From Phascolarctobacterium sp. (GTDB lineage: Bacteria; Bacillota; Negativicutes; Acidaminococcales; Acidaminococcaceae): a stretch of DNA of 40,145 nt. How positions within the stretch are numbered: the stretch's first letter is position 1; every line of letters begins with the position of its first letter. This document shows, piece after piece, positions 25,352 through 34,277 of this stretch. The DNA is taken from NCBI GenBank assembly GCA_030523325.1, contig JAUNIS010000022.1, positions 1 through 40,145 on the forward strand. The letters are read 5' to 3'. The notes under the pieces were generated by a model that had not been told where the DNA came from, ran no database searches, and saw only the letters and a program-made list of their open reading frames with translations. The position numbers were made by a program, and so were the translations under genes.

Positions 25352-25380
25352 ACTTTACATCTCCAAAAAAATTTTGTAAA
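25352..25380 (-). promoter_or_regulatory. putative promoter of the aldo/keto reductase transcript
   Basis: On the minus strand TTTACA (25375-25380) and TAAAGT (25352-25357) are spaced 17 bp. The leader would be about 120 nt and contains a 7-bp inverted repeat just before the ribosome site. Confidence 0.5.
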
Positions 25381-25456
25381 TCGGTAATTATTCAAAATTG
25401 CGTATGAGATGAGTTTATTTGTTATCTGTTAGAGTCTCTTTAAGTCTGCACGAACT

Positions 25457-25491
25457 AAAAAAACTCCCAGGTAAATCCTGAGAGTTTTTTT
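25457..25491 (-). terminator. terminator of the tRNA-Arg gene
   Basis: ACTCTCAGG and CCTGGGAGT pair on the minus strand with one G-U wobble around a 5-nt loop, followed by TTTTTTT. It begins two bases after the CCA end of tRNA-Arg. Confidence 0.9.
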
Positions 25492-25493
25492 AC

Positions 25494-25570
25494 TGGTGAT
25501 CCCGGCCAGAGTCGAACTGGCGACCTACTGCTTAGGAGGCAGTTGCTCTATCCTACTGAGCTACGGAACC
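25494..25570 (-). tRNA. tRNA-Arg (anticodon CCU)
   Basis: A 77-nt cloverleaf on the minus strand begins GGTTCCG and ends with an encoded CCA. The anticodon loop is CTCCTAA with anticodon CCT, which reads AGG codons. The T stem GCCAG/CTGGC is perfect; the acceptor stem has two wobble pairs. It is a single tRNA gene with its own terminator. Confidence 0.95.
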
Positions 25571-25731
25571 ATATGCACTTGCAAGAAAAATAATAACACA
25601 AAGAGATAAGTTTTGCAAATTTTAAGAATAGCATGCGAACTATAGATTGTACTTTAAATATTTTTCGGCCGAATTTTTAATTTAATTTATAAGTATCAAA
25701 TGTCATATCCATTACCTCGTCTAAATTTCAT

Positions 25732-25767
25732 AAAAAAGCCAGACCTTGAAAGCATCAATGTCTGGCT
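25732..25767 (-). terminator. terminator of the histidine kinase gene
   Basis: AGCCAGAC (25737-25744) pairs with GTCTGGCT (25760-25767), extended by an inner TTGA/TCAA stem, with TTTTTT following on the minus strand. It lies 14 bases past the kinase stop. Confidence 0.9.
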
Positions 25768-25780
25768 GAGCAAAATCATT

Positions 25781-28084
25781 TTATTTAAAAATCGCTGCGA
25801 GTGATTCCATAAGCATGCCTACATCAATTGGCTTAGCGATATGTCCGTTCATACCAACTTCAATTGCATTACGTCGGTCTTCTTCAAAAGCGTTCGCCGT
25901 CATCGCTAAAATCGGAATACCAGCTTTTTCTAAGTCTGTCATCTTGCGAATTTGCCTCGTTGCTTCATAACCGTTCATCCGTGGCATCTGAATATCCATC
26001 AGAATTACATCATAATATCCAGGTGCAGCTTCTTTTAACATCCTCACGCAAACGTCGCCATCTTCCGCGCGATTAACTTCAAATCCCGCTTCTTGTAAAA
26101 TTTCCGTCGCGATTTCTGCATTAAGATCATTATCCTCTGCCAAAAGAATACGCTTCCCGATAAATGATACATCCGCATATTCCTTGGCCATATTGGTAGC
26201 CCTTTTAGATTCCTCTTCCGAAGCAATCTTCAGCGGCAATATGACGGTAAACACAGAACCTTTACCAAGTTCGCTTTCCACCTCAATGGTCCCGCCCATC
26301 AAGTTCACAATACGTTTGGTAATAGCCATGCCAAGACCAGTACCCTGAATACCACTCTCTGTTGAATTTCTCTCCCTGGAGAATTCTTCAAACAATGTAG
26401 GCAGAAAATCTGGGCTCATGCCTATACCAGTATCCGCAATCACCGTCTTATAACAAGCATATCCTTCTTTCTCAGAAGGGAATTCTTCCATAAACAAAGT
26501 GACCTTGCCTCCCGCAGGCGTATATTTTACTGCGTTACTTAAAATATTTAAATAAATCTCACGCAATTTAGTCGGGTCGCAGAGTATACATTTATTTTCC
26601 ATATGGTATTCAATTTTAAAATCTAATTCATGCTTCTCTACCTCTGGTTGGAAAACAGAATGGATGCTGTCAAAAAGCTGTTCCATGTTCCAAACTTTTT
26701 CATCCAGCACCGTCTTGCCACTTTCGATGCGGGACATTTCAAGAACATTATTGATTAAGGAAAGCATGTATTCATTTGATGTCTGTATCTTGGTTATATA
26801 GTTTGCTCTTTTCTTCGGGTCATCCCCATGTCGTTCCAAAAGATTGGTAAACCCTACAATCGCATTCATCGGCGTCCGTATATCGTGAGACATATTAAAC
26901 AGGAATGTGGATTTCGCTCTGTTGGCAGCTTCTGCCTCCTCCCGAGCCTCAAGAAGAATTTTTTCAGTTTCAAAACGCAAATGCTCTGCGTCTGTAATAT
27001 CACGAATGGCGATATACATTCTCTCTTTATTCGCCGCATCCGTGCCCATCGTAAAGCGCTGTTGAAAACGTCTTGTGCTATCTTTTAAAACAGCATCGTA
27101 TTCGATGGTAAATTCTTTTGTATCTTTTAATAAATTTTTTAACTCAGAAATTTCGGTAGCTGCAAGGAAACGCTCTTTATCTGACGGCGCGACTATAGAC
27201 GAGATAAAATCTGCATTGGCTGATGTATAGTCCGTTGCTTCTGTCACCTGTCGGATGCTTTCGGCAACTGTCTCTGTATTAAGAAAATATCTTGTTTGCT
27301 GCTCTGTTGATAAATCCACATCAATGAGGCAAATATAATCTTCAGTGACAACGCGCAGGACAGCATCGGTACGATTTTCCAATTGTCTTTCATACTCTAG
27401 CTGTTGCAGATTCTTGTGTTCCGAGTAAACAAGCACTGCGTTTATAATGCAACAACCTAATGTATAGCCAACAGTAAAGAAAGGAACATACGGAAAATAT
27501 AATTGAATCCGAGAGAACGCAATTGGTGCGGCAACAAAAAGAATTGCCACGTAATATTTATATTTTTCTTTAATGTCATGATTAAAAAGATAATATATCG
27601 AAAAAATTCCGAGAGTAAAATAGGGAATATCTCTCACAAGAAAAGAAATTTCCCGAAGCTGTCCGGTTTGGTAAACACCCGCTGCATCAACATAAAAGAT
27701 TGCAGGTTCTCCGTCAAGACCTATAAACAGCATAACTGCTATCACTAGAACAATGCACTTAGCCAAGCCTGTAAAAAATCTTGTCTGTCCTTTGGTGAAA
27801 CCCATATAGTGCACAATGTAGTCGATCCAAAAATGGGCGCTGATTGCCGTGTTCAAATGAATCATAGCCGAAACTACATAAAGAAAAGTATTATTTTTTA
27901 TATTGGAATCAGCTGCGAATCCCCAAGCCGCATCAACTAAACAGAACCAAATCAACCAACGGACCATATTGGCGTAAGTCTTGTCTACTTCTCTGCGAAG
28001 CGTTTGGTAAGTCTCTGTACGAAAATTGTCAATAAAAAGTACTGCAGCTAAGACAAGTGCCATTATAGAATACATGCCTAACAT
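25781..28084 (-). CDS. membrane-bound hybrid sensor histidine kinase
   Basis: A 767-residue hybrid kinase. About six or seven membrane helices fill residues 1-225, followed by a short helix and a PAS-like region (about 240-370). The kinase core has the H box NMSHDIRTP (His400), N box NILSNAV, G1 DTGIGM and G2 GTGLGMA. A C-terminal receiver domain has the acidic pair AEDND, phospho-acceptor Asp697 in LMDIQMP, TAN and KP motifs. There is no output domain. I place the start at the ATG at 28084, with GGGGAG 9 bases upstream; an ATG 15 bases earlier lacks a site. No response regulator or HPt gene is adjacent, so it is an orphan. Signal unknown. Confidence 0.92.
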   Translation of the reverse strand: MLGMYSIMALVLAAVLFIDNFRTETYQTLRREVDKTYANMVRWLIWFCLVDAAWGFAADSNIKNNTFLYVVSAMIHLNTAISAHFWIDYIVHYMGFTKGQTRFFTGLAKCIVLVIAVMLFIGLDGEPAIFYVDAAGVYQTGQLREISFLVRDIPYFTLGIFSIYYLFNHDIKEKYKYYVAILFVAAPIAFSRIQLYFPYVPFFTVGYTLGCCIINAVLVYSEHKNLQQLEYERQLENRTDAVLRVVTEDYICLIDVDLSTEQQTRYFLNTETVAESIRQVTEATDYTSANADFISSIVAPSDKERFLAATEISELKNLLKDTKEFTIEYDAVLKDSTRRFQQRFTMGTDAANKERMYIAIRDITDAEHLRFETEKILLEAREEAEAANRAKSTFLFNMSHDIRTPMNAIVGFTNLLERHGDDPKKRANYITKIQTSNEYMLSLINNVLEMSRIESGKTVLDEKVWNMEQLFDSIHSVFQPEVEKHELDFKIEYHMENKCILCDPTKLREIYLNILSNAVKYTPAGGKVTLFMEEFPSEKEGYACYKTVIADTGIGMSPDFLPTLFEEFSRERNSTESGIQGTGLGMAITKRIVNLMGGTIEVESELGKGSVFTVILPLKIASEEESKRATNMAKEYADVSFIGKRILLAEDNDLNAEIATEILQEAGFEVNRAEDGDVCVRMLKEAAPGYYDVILMDIQMPRMNGYEATRQIRKMTDLEKAGIPILAMTANAFEEDRRNAIEVGMNGHIAKPIDVGMLMESLAAIFK

Positions 28085-28430
28085 AGTTGCTCTCCCCATA
28101 TTTTCTCAAAAAAGTTTATAAGAAACTCTTTAAATTTTTCGTTCTCTATTCTCGCACCTTTGCAAAAATATTTATCTCTTCATCTTTAGCAAACAAACAA
28201 CTTAATGATTGGAACGTTTTTCATAACGTCCTTTTCTGATTGTTGTCTGTTGTCGCAATGGTGCTTTGTTTAATACTGGCTTACCCCTCCGCGTGCATCT
28301 TGAGAAATATTTATTTTTCTTCCTCTAACTTCACACACTAAACCATTTTCATTATAACACACTCACCCCTCATTTCAATCACTTTTGCGGTCCATATATA
28401 AGCATCAATTTGAAATTTTTTTGGAGCCCA
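28085..28430. other. intergenic region upstream of the histidine kinase
   Basis: AT-rich DNA with no convincing coding sequence. It holds an imperfect palindrome (GGAACGTT at 28211-28218 and AACGTCC at 28225-28231) that could be a regulator site for the kinase gene. No promoter close to consensus is seen. Confidence 0.4.
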
Positions 28431-28476
28431 AAAATAAAAAGACACGAGCGTAGCATTAAAATGCACAACTCGTGTC
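28431..28476 (-). terminator. terminator of the 115-residue protein gene
   Basis: GACACGAG (28441-28448) pairs with CTCGTGTC (28469-28476), with an inner GCAT/ATGC stem. TTTTTATTTTT follows on the minus strand. The distance to the stop at 28511 is 34 bases. Confidence 0.85.
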
Positions 28477-28510
28477 TCTTTATGACAAAGAAGAATAACC
28501 AAAATATTTT

Positions 28511-28858
28511 TTAAGCTTTTAACGCACTCAAGCCACCACCTGTGTAGTGATCAAGAAGATGCTCTGCGATTCCCGGAGGCATGCTCCATTCTACGCGCAC
28601 GCCGGTAGAATTCCAAAGACGAGTCATCGCAGCCTTAAAAGCTTCTAAGCTATCTAATGGATTAACCGTTACAGTTCTAAAATCACGAATAGTCGTGCCA
28701 AACGGAACATCCATAGTAATAGGTTTTTTCAAATATTCTTCGATTTTAGTTTTAGCGTCTTGTGCAGACATTTGCACGCTAGCTTTTTTATTTTGCATAT
28801 CGTAAACAATATATCCGTAATTGCAATTAAAATTCAATGTTACAGCAAAAGTGTTCAT
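28511..28858 (-). CDS. conserved-looking hypothetical protein, 115 residues
   Basis: I do not recognise this protein. It is 115 residues, soluble, with no signal peptide or membrane segment. It opens with a beta-type stretch (TFAVTLNFNCNYGYIVYD), then a charged helix (about 33-44), a mixed region with PITMDVPFGTTIRDFRTVTV (about 46-65) and a second helix rich in Ala (about 68-82), and ends in a Gly-rich tail. It is clearly translated: GGAGGTGA lies 7 bases before the ATG, codon use is like its neighbours, and it has its own terminator. Neighbours (kinase upstream region, GGT) give no clue to its role. Confidence 0.75.
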   Translation of the reverse strand: MNTFAVTLNFNCNYGYIVYDMQNKKASVQMSAQDAKTKIEEYLKKPITMDVPFGTTIRDFRTVTVNPLDSLEAFKAAMTRLWNSTGVRVEWSMPPGIAEHLLDHYTGGGLSALKA

Positions 28859-29045
28859 CGGAAATCACCTCCGTATTTACTATGTACAAATTATAACACT
28901 AGAATTATGACCTGGCAATAAAATTCAAAATTTAATCATTTAATTAAATTTCTCGCAGGAGACGACTTCTCTTTATCAATACAAAAGGAATGATAATAAG
29001 CCGGGGATTGCAAAATCAAAAGGTACAACATCTCGTGTCATTAAC

Positions 29046-30662
29046 TTAATAACATGCCACTACACCGTCAGTTCTTGGTTCTGTTGCTCCCACAAGAACG
29101 CCCGCATCATCTCTAAAAATAATTTGCCCACGACCAAAATTAATCGAGTCTTTAACAAGAATCACCTCGTGTCCGTGTGCCTTTAAGTAATCAATAATTT
29201 CTGGAGCAACACTTGCCTCTATCTCTACCTTCTTGCCGCCTACCCATTGCCAGCGCGGAGCATCCAAAGCTTGTTGAGGATTCATAGCAAAATCAATTGT
29301 GTTCATCATCACTTGCACGTGACCTTGCGGTTGCATATAGCCACCCATAACACCAAAAGGACCTACACACTTTCCGTCCTTCGTCAAAAAGCCCGGGATA
29401 ATTGTATGATAAGGTTTCTTGTGGGGAGCCAAACAATTATCGTGAGCTGGATCCATTTTAAAACATTGGCCGCGATTATTTAAAGCGATGCCGTAACCGG
29501 GAATGACTATGCCAGAGCCAAAGCCCATAAAATTACTCTGGATAAAAGAAACCATATTCCCCTCGTTATCTGCCGTACACAAATAAACCGTGCCGCCGCT
29601 AAAAGGATCACCTGGTTGTGGTTCTATCGCCATATCCTCGATTAAATTTCTACGAGCAGCTGCATATTCTTGACTAAGCATATCTTGCAATTTTGTTTTC
29701 ATATAACGAGGATCCGCAACATAAGTCATCCCGTCAATAAAAGCTAGCTTCATAGCCTCGATTTGTTTGTGATAAGTTTCCGCAGTCTCTTTTTCAGAAA
29801 AGTCAAAACCTTGCAAGATATTCAGGGCCATCAGAGCAACGACTCCATGTCCGTTAGGAGGAAGCTCCCACACGTCATAGCCACGATAATTGGTGCTAAT
29901 TGGTTCGACCCATTGAGCTTCATAATTTTCTAAGTCGGATTTTCTTAAATAGCCGCCTGTTGCACGAGAAAATTTATCGATAGCATCAGCAATCTCTCCG
30001 TGATAATAAGCTTCCGCATAAGTATCCGCGATTAAACGCAATGTTTTGGCGTGGTCGGGAAAGCGAACAATTTCTCCTGCCTTGGGAACCTTACCGTTTG
30101 GGGCAAAGGTTTCAAAGAAAGGCTCAAATTCTTTTGCCCCTGCAATTTGTTTGAAAATTTCGTAGCCTTTTTCCCAGAGACGTGCCATAGTCGGGCTCAA
30201 GGGGAATCCATCTTGCGCATAACGAATAGCAGGCTCAAATAATTTCGCAAACGGAAGCTTACCAAAACGTTTATGTAATTTCGCCCAGCCTGCTGGTGCT
30301 CCTGGAACCATCACTGGAATCCAACCTCGCTTGGGCACTTCCTTTTCATAACCGGCAGTAGTGACTGCCTCGCGAGTCAAAAGTTCTGGCGCATATCCTG
30401 ATGCATTCATTCCGTATAACTTGCCATCCACCCAAGCAATGCAAAAAGCCTCGGAGCCAAGTCCGTTGCCCGTTGGTTCGACAACAGTCAAAGTAATTGC
30501 AGTCGTAATTGCTGCGTCAATTGCATTGCCTCCAGCTTGTAAGATTGCGAGACCTGCCTGAGCCGCCAAGGGCTGACCTGTACAAACCATACCATTTTTT
30601 GCATAAACCACACGGCGTTGTGACGGATAATCGTATTTGTTTGGATTGAAATTAAAGTTCAT
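29046..30662 (-). CDS. gamma-glutamyltransferase family protein (YwrD-like, no signal peptide)
   Basis: A 538-residue Ntn-hydrolase of the gamma-glutamyltransferase family, which cleaves itself into two subunits. The N-terminal AAQAGLAILQAGGNAIDAAI motif and the catalytic Thr in SGGTVYLCTADNEGNMVS (Thr358, start of the small subunit) are clear; NNRGQCF and the HTIIPGFL segment also fit. Unlike secreted GGT there is no signal peptide, as in the YwrD subgroup, so the substrate may be internal and not glutathione. AAGGAG precedes the ATG. LarE lies 113 bases upstream, with AT-rich inverted repeats between, so it may be a separate transcript. Confidence 0.9.
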   Translation of the reverse strand: MNFNFNPNKYDYPSQRRVVYAKNGMVCTGQPLAAQAGLAILQAGGNAIDAAITTAITLTVVEPTGNGLGSEAFCIAWVDGKLYGMNASGYAPELLTREAVTTAGYEKEVPKRGWIPVMVPGAPAGWAKLHKRFGKLPFAKLFEPAIRYAQDGFPLSPTMARLWEKGYEIFKQIAGAKEFEPFFETFAPNGKVPKAGEIVRFPDHAKTLRLIADTYAEAYYHGEIADAIDKFSRATGGYLRKSDLENYEAQWVEPISTNYRGYDVWELPPNGHGVVALMALNILQGFDFSEKETAETYHKQIEAMKLAFIDGMTYVADPRYMKTKLQDMLSQEYAAARRNLIEDMAIEPQPGDPFSGGTVYLCTADNEGNMVSFIQSNFMGFGSGIVIPGYGIALNNRGQCFKMDPAHDNCLAPHKKPYHTIIPGFLTKDGKCVGPFGVMGGYMQPQGHVQVMMNTIDFAMNPQQALDAPRWQWVGGKKVEIEASVAPEIIDYLKAHGHEVILVKDSINFGRGQIIFRDDAGVLVGATEPRTDGVVACY

Positions 30663-30775
30663 ATGAAACTCCTTTTGTGAAGTTGATAAATAGTAATACT
30701 TAAATAAAAAATTAAGTATTCTTCGTGTCCACTAATCTTGACAAGTATCAAGGAGCAAGCCTGCGGCTAGTAAAT

Positions 30776-31582
30776 TTAAAATTGATTCATCCTTCCTGTC
30801 TTGTACGGCAACAAATCTACGGAGATGTAGGCGATGCCGATAGATTTAAGATGAGTATGAATTTTTTCACGTAAATCCTTGTCGAAAATTTTTTCGTAAT
30901 CTTCTTCAGTAAGTTCTAAGCGAGCAAGGTTGCCATGCAAACGAACTCTTACTTGCTCAAAGCCAAGAGCATGCAAATAACTTTCTGCTACTTCGACAAG
31001 TTTTAATTTCTCTCGAGTGATAGTTTCTCCGTATGGAATTCTTGAAGCTAGACATGCATATGATGGTTTGCTCCAGGTTGGTAAATCGTAATCCTTGCTT
31101 AGGACTCTAATTTCTGCTTTAGTTAACCTTGCTTCTCTTAAAGGACTTTTCACACCAAGTTCTGCAATGGCTCGCATCCCTGGGCGATAGTCACTTTCAT
31201 CGTCTACATTCGAGCCTTCACAAACGTATGCCATTCCCTGCTCTTGTGCGTGAGCAATGATTTGCGAAAAAATATTTTTTTTGCAAAGATAACAGCGCTC
31301 AGGAGGATTTTCTTGAAACCCAGGAGTCGCGAGTTCGTCCACGTCTAAGACTAAATATCTGACGCCTAAGCTCTCCGCAAAAATTTTGGCATCGCTGAGC
31401 TCGCTGCCAGGAATCAAGGCACTGCTGACAGTTAGAGCAACGCATTTATCCTTAAGTACTTCACTCGCCACTTTTAACAAGAAGGTAGAGTCCACGCCAC
31501 CACTAAAGGCGATTGCACAGCTTTCTAAACTCGCTAAATATTTTTTAAGATTTTCTAATTTTTTAGATAAATTTTCAGACAT
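30776..31582 (-). CDS. larE: ATP-dependent sacrificial sulfur transferase LarE
   Basis: A 268-residue enzyme of the PP-loop ATPase family. LarE adenylates a nicotinic-acid-derived carboxylate and donates sulfur for the nickel pincer cofactor of lactate racemase. The PP-loop is SGGVDST (27-33). The RCYLCKK motif (Cys97, Cys100) and SKPSYACLASRIPYG with Cys177, equivalent to the sacrificial cysteine, are present. I place the start at the ATG at 31582 with GAGG six bases upstream; two earlier codons sit on the ribosome site. It follows the MFS gene by 12 bases. No larA, larB or larC is in the window, so the cofactor user must be elsewhere. Confidence 0.9.
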   Translation of the reverse strand: MSENLSKKLENLKKYLASLESCAIAFSGGVDSTFLLKVASEVLKDKCVALTVSSALIPGSELSDAKIFAESLGVRYLVLDVDELATPGFQENPPERCYLCKKNIFSQIIAHAQEQGMAYVCEGSNVDDESDYRPGMRAIAELGVKSPLREARLTKAEIRVLSKDYDLPTWSKPSYACLASRIPYGETITREKLKLVEVAESYLHALGFEQVRVRLHGNLARLELTEEDYEKIFDKDLREKIHTHLKSIGIAYISVDLLPYKTGRMNQF

Positions 31583-31594
31583 AATCATCCTCTA

Positions 31595-32806
31595 TTAATC
31601 GTAAATATTGTAAAGCTTGTTCTTTGCATAAATGAATTGTATTATTACGTAACTGATTAGACCAAGCACAGAAAAAAGCACATAGCTTGGCACGTAACTG
31701 CCAGTTAGATCCGCCAGCATACCTGGTGCATTGGCAAAAATTAACCCGCCTAATTGGTGACATGTCTGCAATTTACGCAGATTTTCCGGAAAGTTCAAGG
31801 GAGAAGACACTTCCTTAGCCCACATAGCAATACCCAGCGTAGAGATAGGACAACCCAAGCCCATCAAAATAGAAATGGTCACAGGTAACCAAGAATAACC
31901 AAGCGGCAACAACAAACACAATAAAAAGCCTAAATTGACCAAAGTACAGAATACAAAGTTAGATTTATATGTATGTATCTTGTCTGTAATAAAACCATAG
32001 AAAAATTTACTCAGTGTCAACGTAACGCCGCCCATAGAAATAGCGACTGCCGCTTGCATACTTGTGTAACCAGTGGTTTTAATAAGTACGGCAAAATGTC
32101 CCCAGCCAGCCAAGGTCAAACTTCCGTTAAAGGTAACGGCTAACATTAAAAGCAAAAAATGCTTAGGAGAAATTTCTCTGAATCGATGAGCCGCCTTCTG
32201 TTTGGACTTGCCTCCTTCACTATCCTCGTTTTCTTCTTTCGGAACATCTCTAACGAAAATGTAAATTAACAAAGCGCTGAGCAAGGTTACTCCAGCATCC
32301 ATACAAAAAGCTTCTCGTAAACTAAAACGATCGATAATATATGTTACTACCGTCGGCATTATAATAGCTGCTACGCCAGAACCACAGGAACTAATACTGA
32401 GCGGGACCGCACTTCTATCTCCAAACCACTTGGTCATTAAAAGTGTGAGCGGATACATGCTTGCAAAAGTATAAGTGCTACCTAAAAGTGCAACCGCAAA
32501 ACAGTTAAAATAATAGTTGCTGGTAAAACCCATAATTACAAAGCTTAAGGCACAACCAACCATGGCTACGCTCATGCCAACTCTCAAACTAAAATATTTA
32601 AAATATTTTGTTACTAATAACATGCAGGAAAAAGCCGCAATAGTTCTAAGAGAAACCAAAAATGATGTCTGCGTGTTACTGAATCCATGAATATTAATAA
32701 AATAGGGCAGATAAACGGAAAAGGTTGCCGTTCCCATACCTACACTACAAAAAATCATTAATGTGCAAACTAAAATTAAAAGCCATTGGGCTCGTGTATA
32801 TTTCAT
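31595..32806 (-). CDS. MFS transporter (monocarboxylate/OFA-like)
   Basis: A 403-residue major facilitator protein with 12 predicted helices and a central charged loop (about residues 195-215, rich in Glu, Lys and Ser). The segments LPYFINIHGFSNTQTSFLVSL and LLMTKWFGDRSAVPLSIS resemble the OFA or monocarboxylate-type MFS group. The ATG at 32806 follows GAGGG by about 10 bases. An extended -10 (TGGTAAAAT, 32846-32854) could start the transcript. LarE follows by 12 bases, which suggests a linked role, perhaps lactate or another carboxylate. That is an inference. Confidence 0.8.
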   Translation of the reverse strand: MKYTRAQWLLILVCTLMIFCSVGMGTATFSVYLPYFINIHGFSNTQTSFLVSLRTIAAFSCMLLVTKYFKYFSLRVGMSVAMVGCALSFVIMGFTSNYYFNCFAVALLGSTYTFASMYPLTLLMTKWFGDRSAVPLSISSCGSGVAAIIMPTVVTYIIDRFSLREAFCMDAGVTLLSALLIYIFVRDVPKEENEDSEGGKSKQKAAHRFREISPKHFLLLMLAVTFNGSLTLAGWGHFAVLIKTTGYTSMQAAVAISMGGVTLTLSKFFYGFITDKIHTYKSNFVFCTLVNLGFLLCLLLPLGYSWLPVTISILMGLGCPISTLGIAMWAKEVSSPLNFPENLRKLQTCHQLGGLIFANAPGMLADLTGSYVPSYVLFSVLGLISYVIIQFIYAKNKLYNIYD

Positions 32807-32911
32807 TTTCTGTAAACCCTCAATGCTAAAAATAATCACAGAATAATTTTACCACAAAGCAATGAATTTATCACAATTATTTAGAATACGTTGAAACTTT
32901 TCATGCTAGAT

Positions 32912-32938
32912 AAAAAAGCTCCGGATTTCTCCAGAGCC
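32912..32938 (-). terminator. terminator of gltS
   Basis: On the minus strand a 9-bp stem with two G-U wobbles and a GAAA tetraloop (32917-32938) is followed by TTTTTT. It lies 43 bases past the gltS stop. Confidence 0.85.
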
Positions 32939-32980
32939 TTAGTGGTTAAAAATACGTTAAAATAATCTAGCAAATTATAC

Positions 32981-34201
32981 TTACAACATTCCCTTAGCGA
33001 TGTTCATAAAAACAGTGATCGCAATTGCATTAGTTATATTAGAAAGGAAACCGCCAATCAGAGGAACTACGAAATAAGCAATTTTCGAATGATAATATTG
33101 TTCGCAAACAGAACCCATGGTAGCCATGGAAACCGGAACAGCACCTAAGCCAAAGCCTGTATGCCCTACAGAAATAATGGCCGCATCGTAATCCCTGCCG
33201 CAAAGATTGAAAGTAATGTAACGGACGAAAAGATACGCCAAAACTAATTGGAGCATTAAAATAGTAAGTAAAGGCAAGGCCAAACTGATAAGCTGCCAAA
33301 GCTTCATAGTAATAATGGACAATGTTACGAAAATTGCTAAGCTAATTTCACCTACATTGCTAACCGTTTTATACATGGTATCATTACCAAGATTATATTT
33401 GTCAGCGACAATTCTAAAAATAATACCCCCTAACATACACATAACGTGAATGGGAATATTCAAGCCTGGTAAAATCATTTGACGAATTTGCAAAAGCAAT
33501 TGACCAAGACCGCAAGCCATAATTAAAAGAAACCAAGCATTAAGACATTCTGTGCCGTTAAAAAGATGCACAACCTTTTCCCCAAGGCTTTCCTCTTTTT
33601 CTTCCACGTAATTTTCGTCAAGCTTAAATTTTCTGATGATGGAGCGACCGATAGGCCCGCCAATTAAACAACCAGAAATTAAACCAAAGGTAGCGGATGC
33701 AACTGCAACCTCAACTGCACCAACGCCGCCCATTTCTGCAGCAATTGGTCCAAAGGAAGCCGCGTTTCCATGACCACCAGTTAGTGGAGTTGAGCCAGCC
33801 ATCAAAGCAGTCAAAGGATTCATACCCATAGCAGTACCAACACCAAGTGCCAAAGCATTTTGTGCTATAGCAAGTACTGCTGCGAGAATGGTAAAGATGA
33901 TAACTAGTTTGCCGCCTTTTTTCAATAAAGCTAGGGAAGCAGCCATACCCGAGGAAGCAAAAAACAAATTGTAGAAGAAATTGTTCATAATTGCTTGGTT
34001 TTCCCACTTGAACTGAACGGTTCCTGCTAGATAGAGCACACATGTCAACAAAGAAAACAAGGTGCCTCCGGCAACTGCACTAGGAATACAATATTTTTTT
34101 AACACGGGCACTTTATTACGAAGCCACTGACCGAAATAATAAACGAGAGCAACTATCCCCATCATTTCAAACATGCCAATTTTAATTGTAGGTACTGCCA
34201 T
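32981..34201 (-). CDS. gltS: sodium/glutamate symporter GltS
   Basis: A 406-residue membrane protein of the ESS family, close to the E. coli GltS length. Conserved stretches include LKKYCIPSAVAGG near the start, GSTPLTGGHGNAASFGP (the GGHG re-entrant loop), SVGHTGFGLGAVP (the second such loop) and the closing VVPLIGGFLSNITNA. It imports glutamate with Na+. I place the start at the ATG at 34201, with AGAGGA 8 bases upstream; a TTG 18 bases farther lies within the ribosome site. It is 76 bases downstream of ppk1, with no terminator between, so it may be part of that transcript. Confidence 0.94.
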   Translation of the reverse strand: MAVPTIKIGMFEMMGIVALVYYFGQWLRNKVPVLKKYCIPSAVAGGTLFSLLTCVLYLAGTVQFKWENQAIMNNFFYNLFFASSGMAASLALLKKGGKLVIIFTILAAVLAIAQNALALGVGTAMGMNPLTALMAGSTPLTGGHGNAASFGPIAAEMGGVGAVEVAVASATFGLISGCLIGGPIGRSIIRKFKLDENYVEEKEESLGEKVVHLFNGTECLNAWFLLIMACGLGQLLLQIRQMILPGLNIPIHVMCMLGGIIFRIVADKYNLGNDTMYKTVSNVGEISLAIFVTLSIITMKLWQLISLALPLLTILMLQLVLAYLFVRYITFNLCGRDYDAAIISVGHTGFGLGAVPVSMATMGSVCEQYYHSKIAYFVVPLIGGFLSNITNAIAITVFMNIAKGML

Positions 34202-34277
34202 AAACTTTTTCCTCTTCAATTTTATTTTTTATTACTTTATTCATCTTTAAAGAAAAACTTAGACGAAATTTATAAAT

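Noticed and set aside
25494..25570. tRNA-Arg(CCU) as an integration site of a mobile island
   Set aside because: No integrase, no duplicated tRNA 3' end and no phage genes are found on either side; the terminator follows directly.
29046..34201. GGT, LarE, MFS and GltS as one lactate or glutamate operon
   Set aside because: A terminator follows gltS and a 113-bp gap with stem-loops separates larE from GGT. Only MFS-larE is tightly linked.
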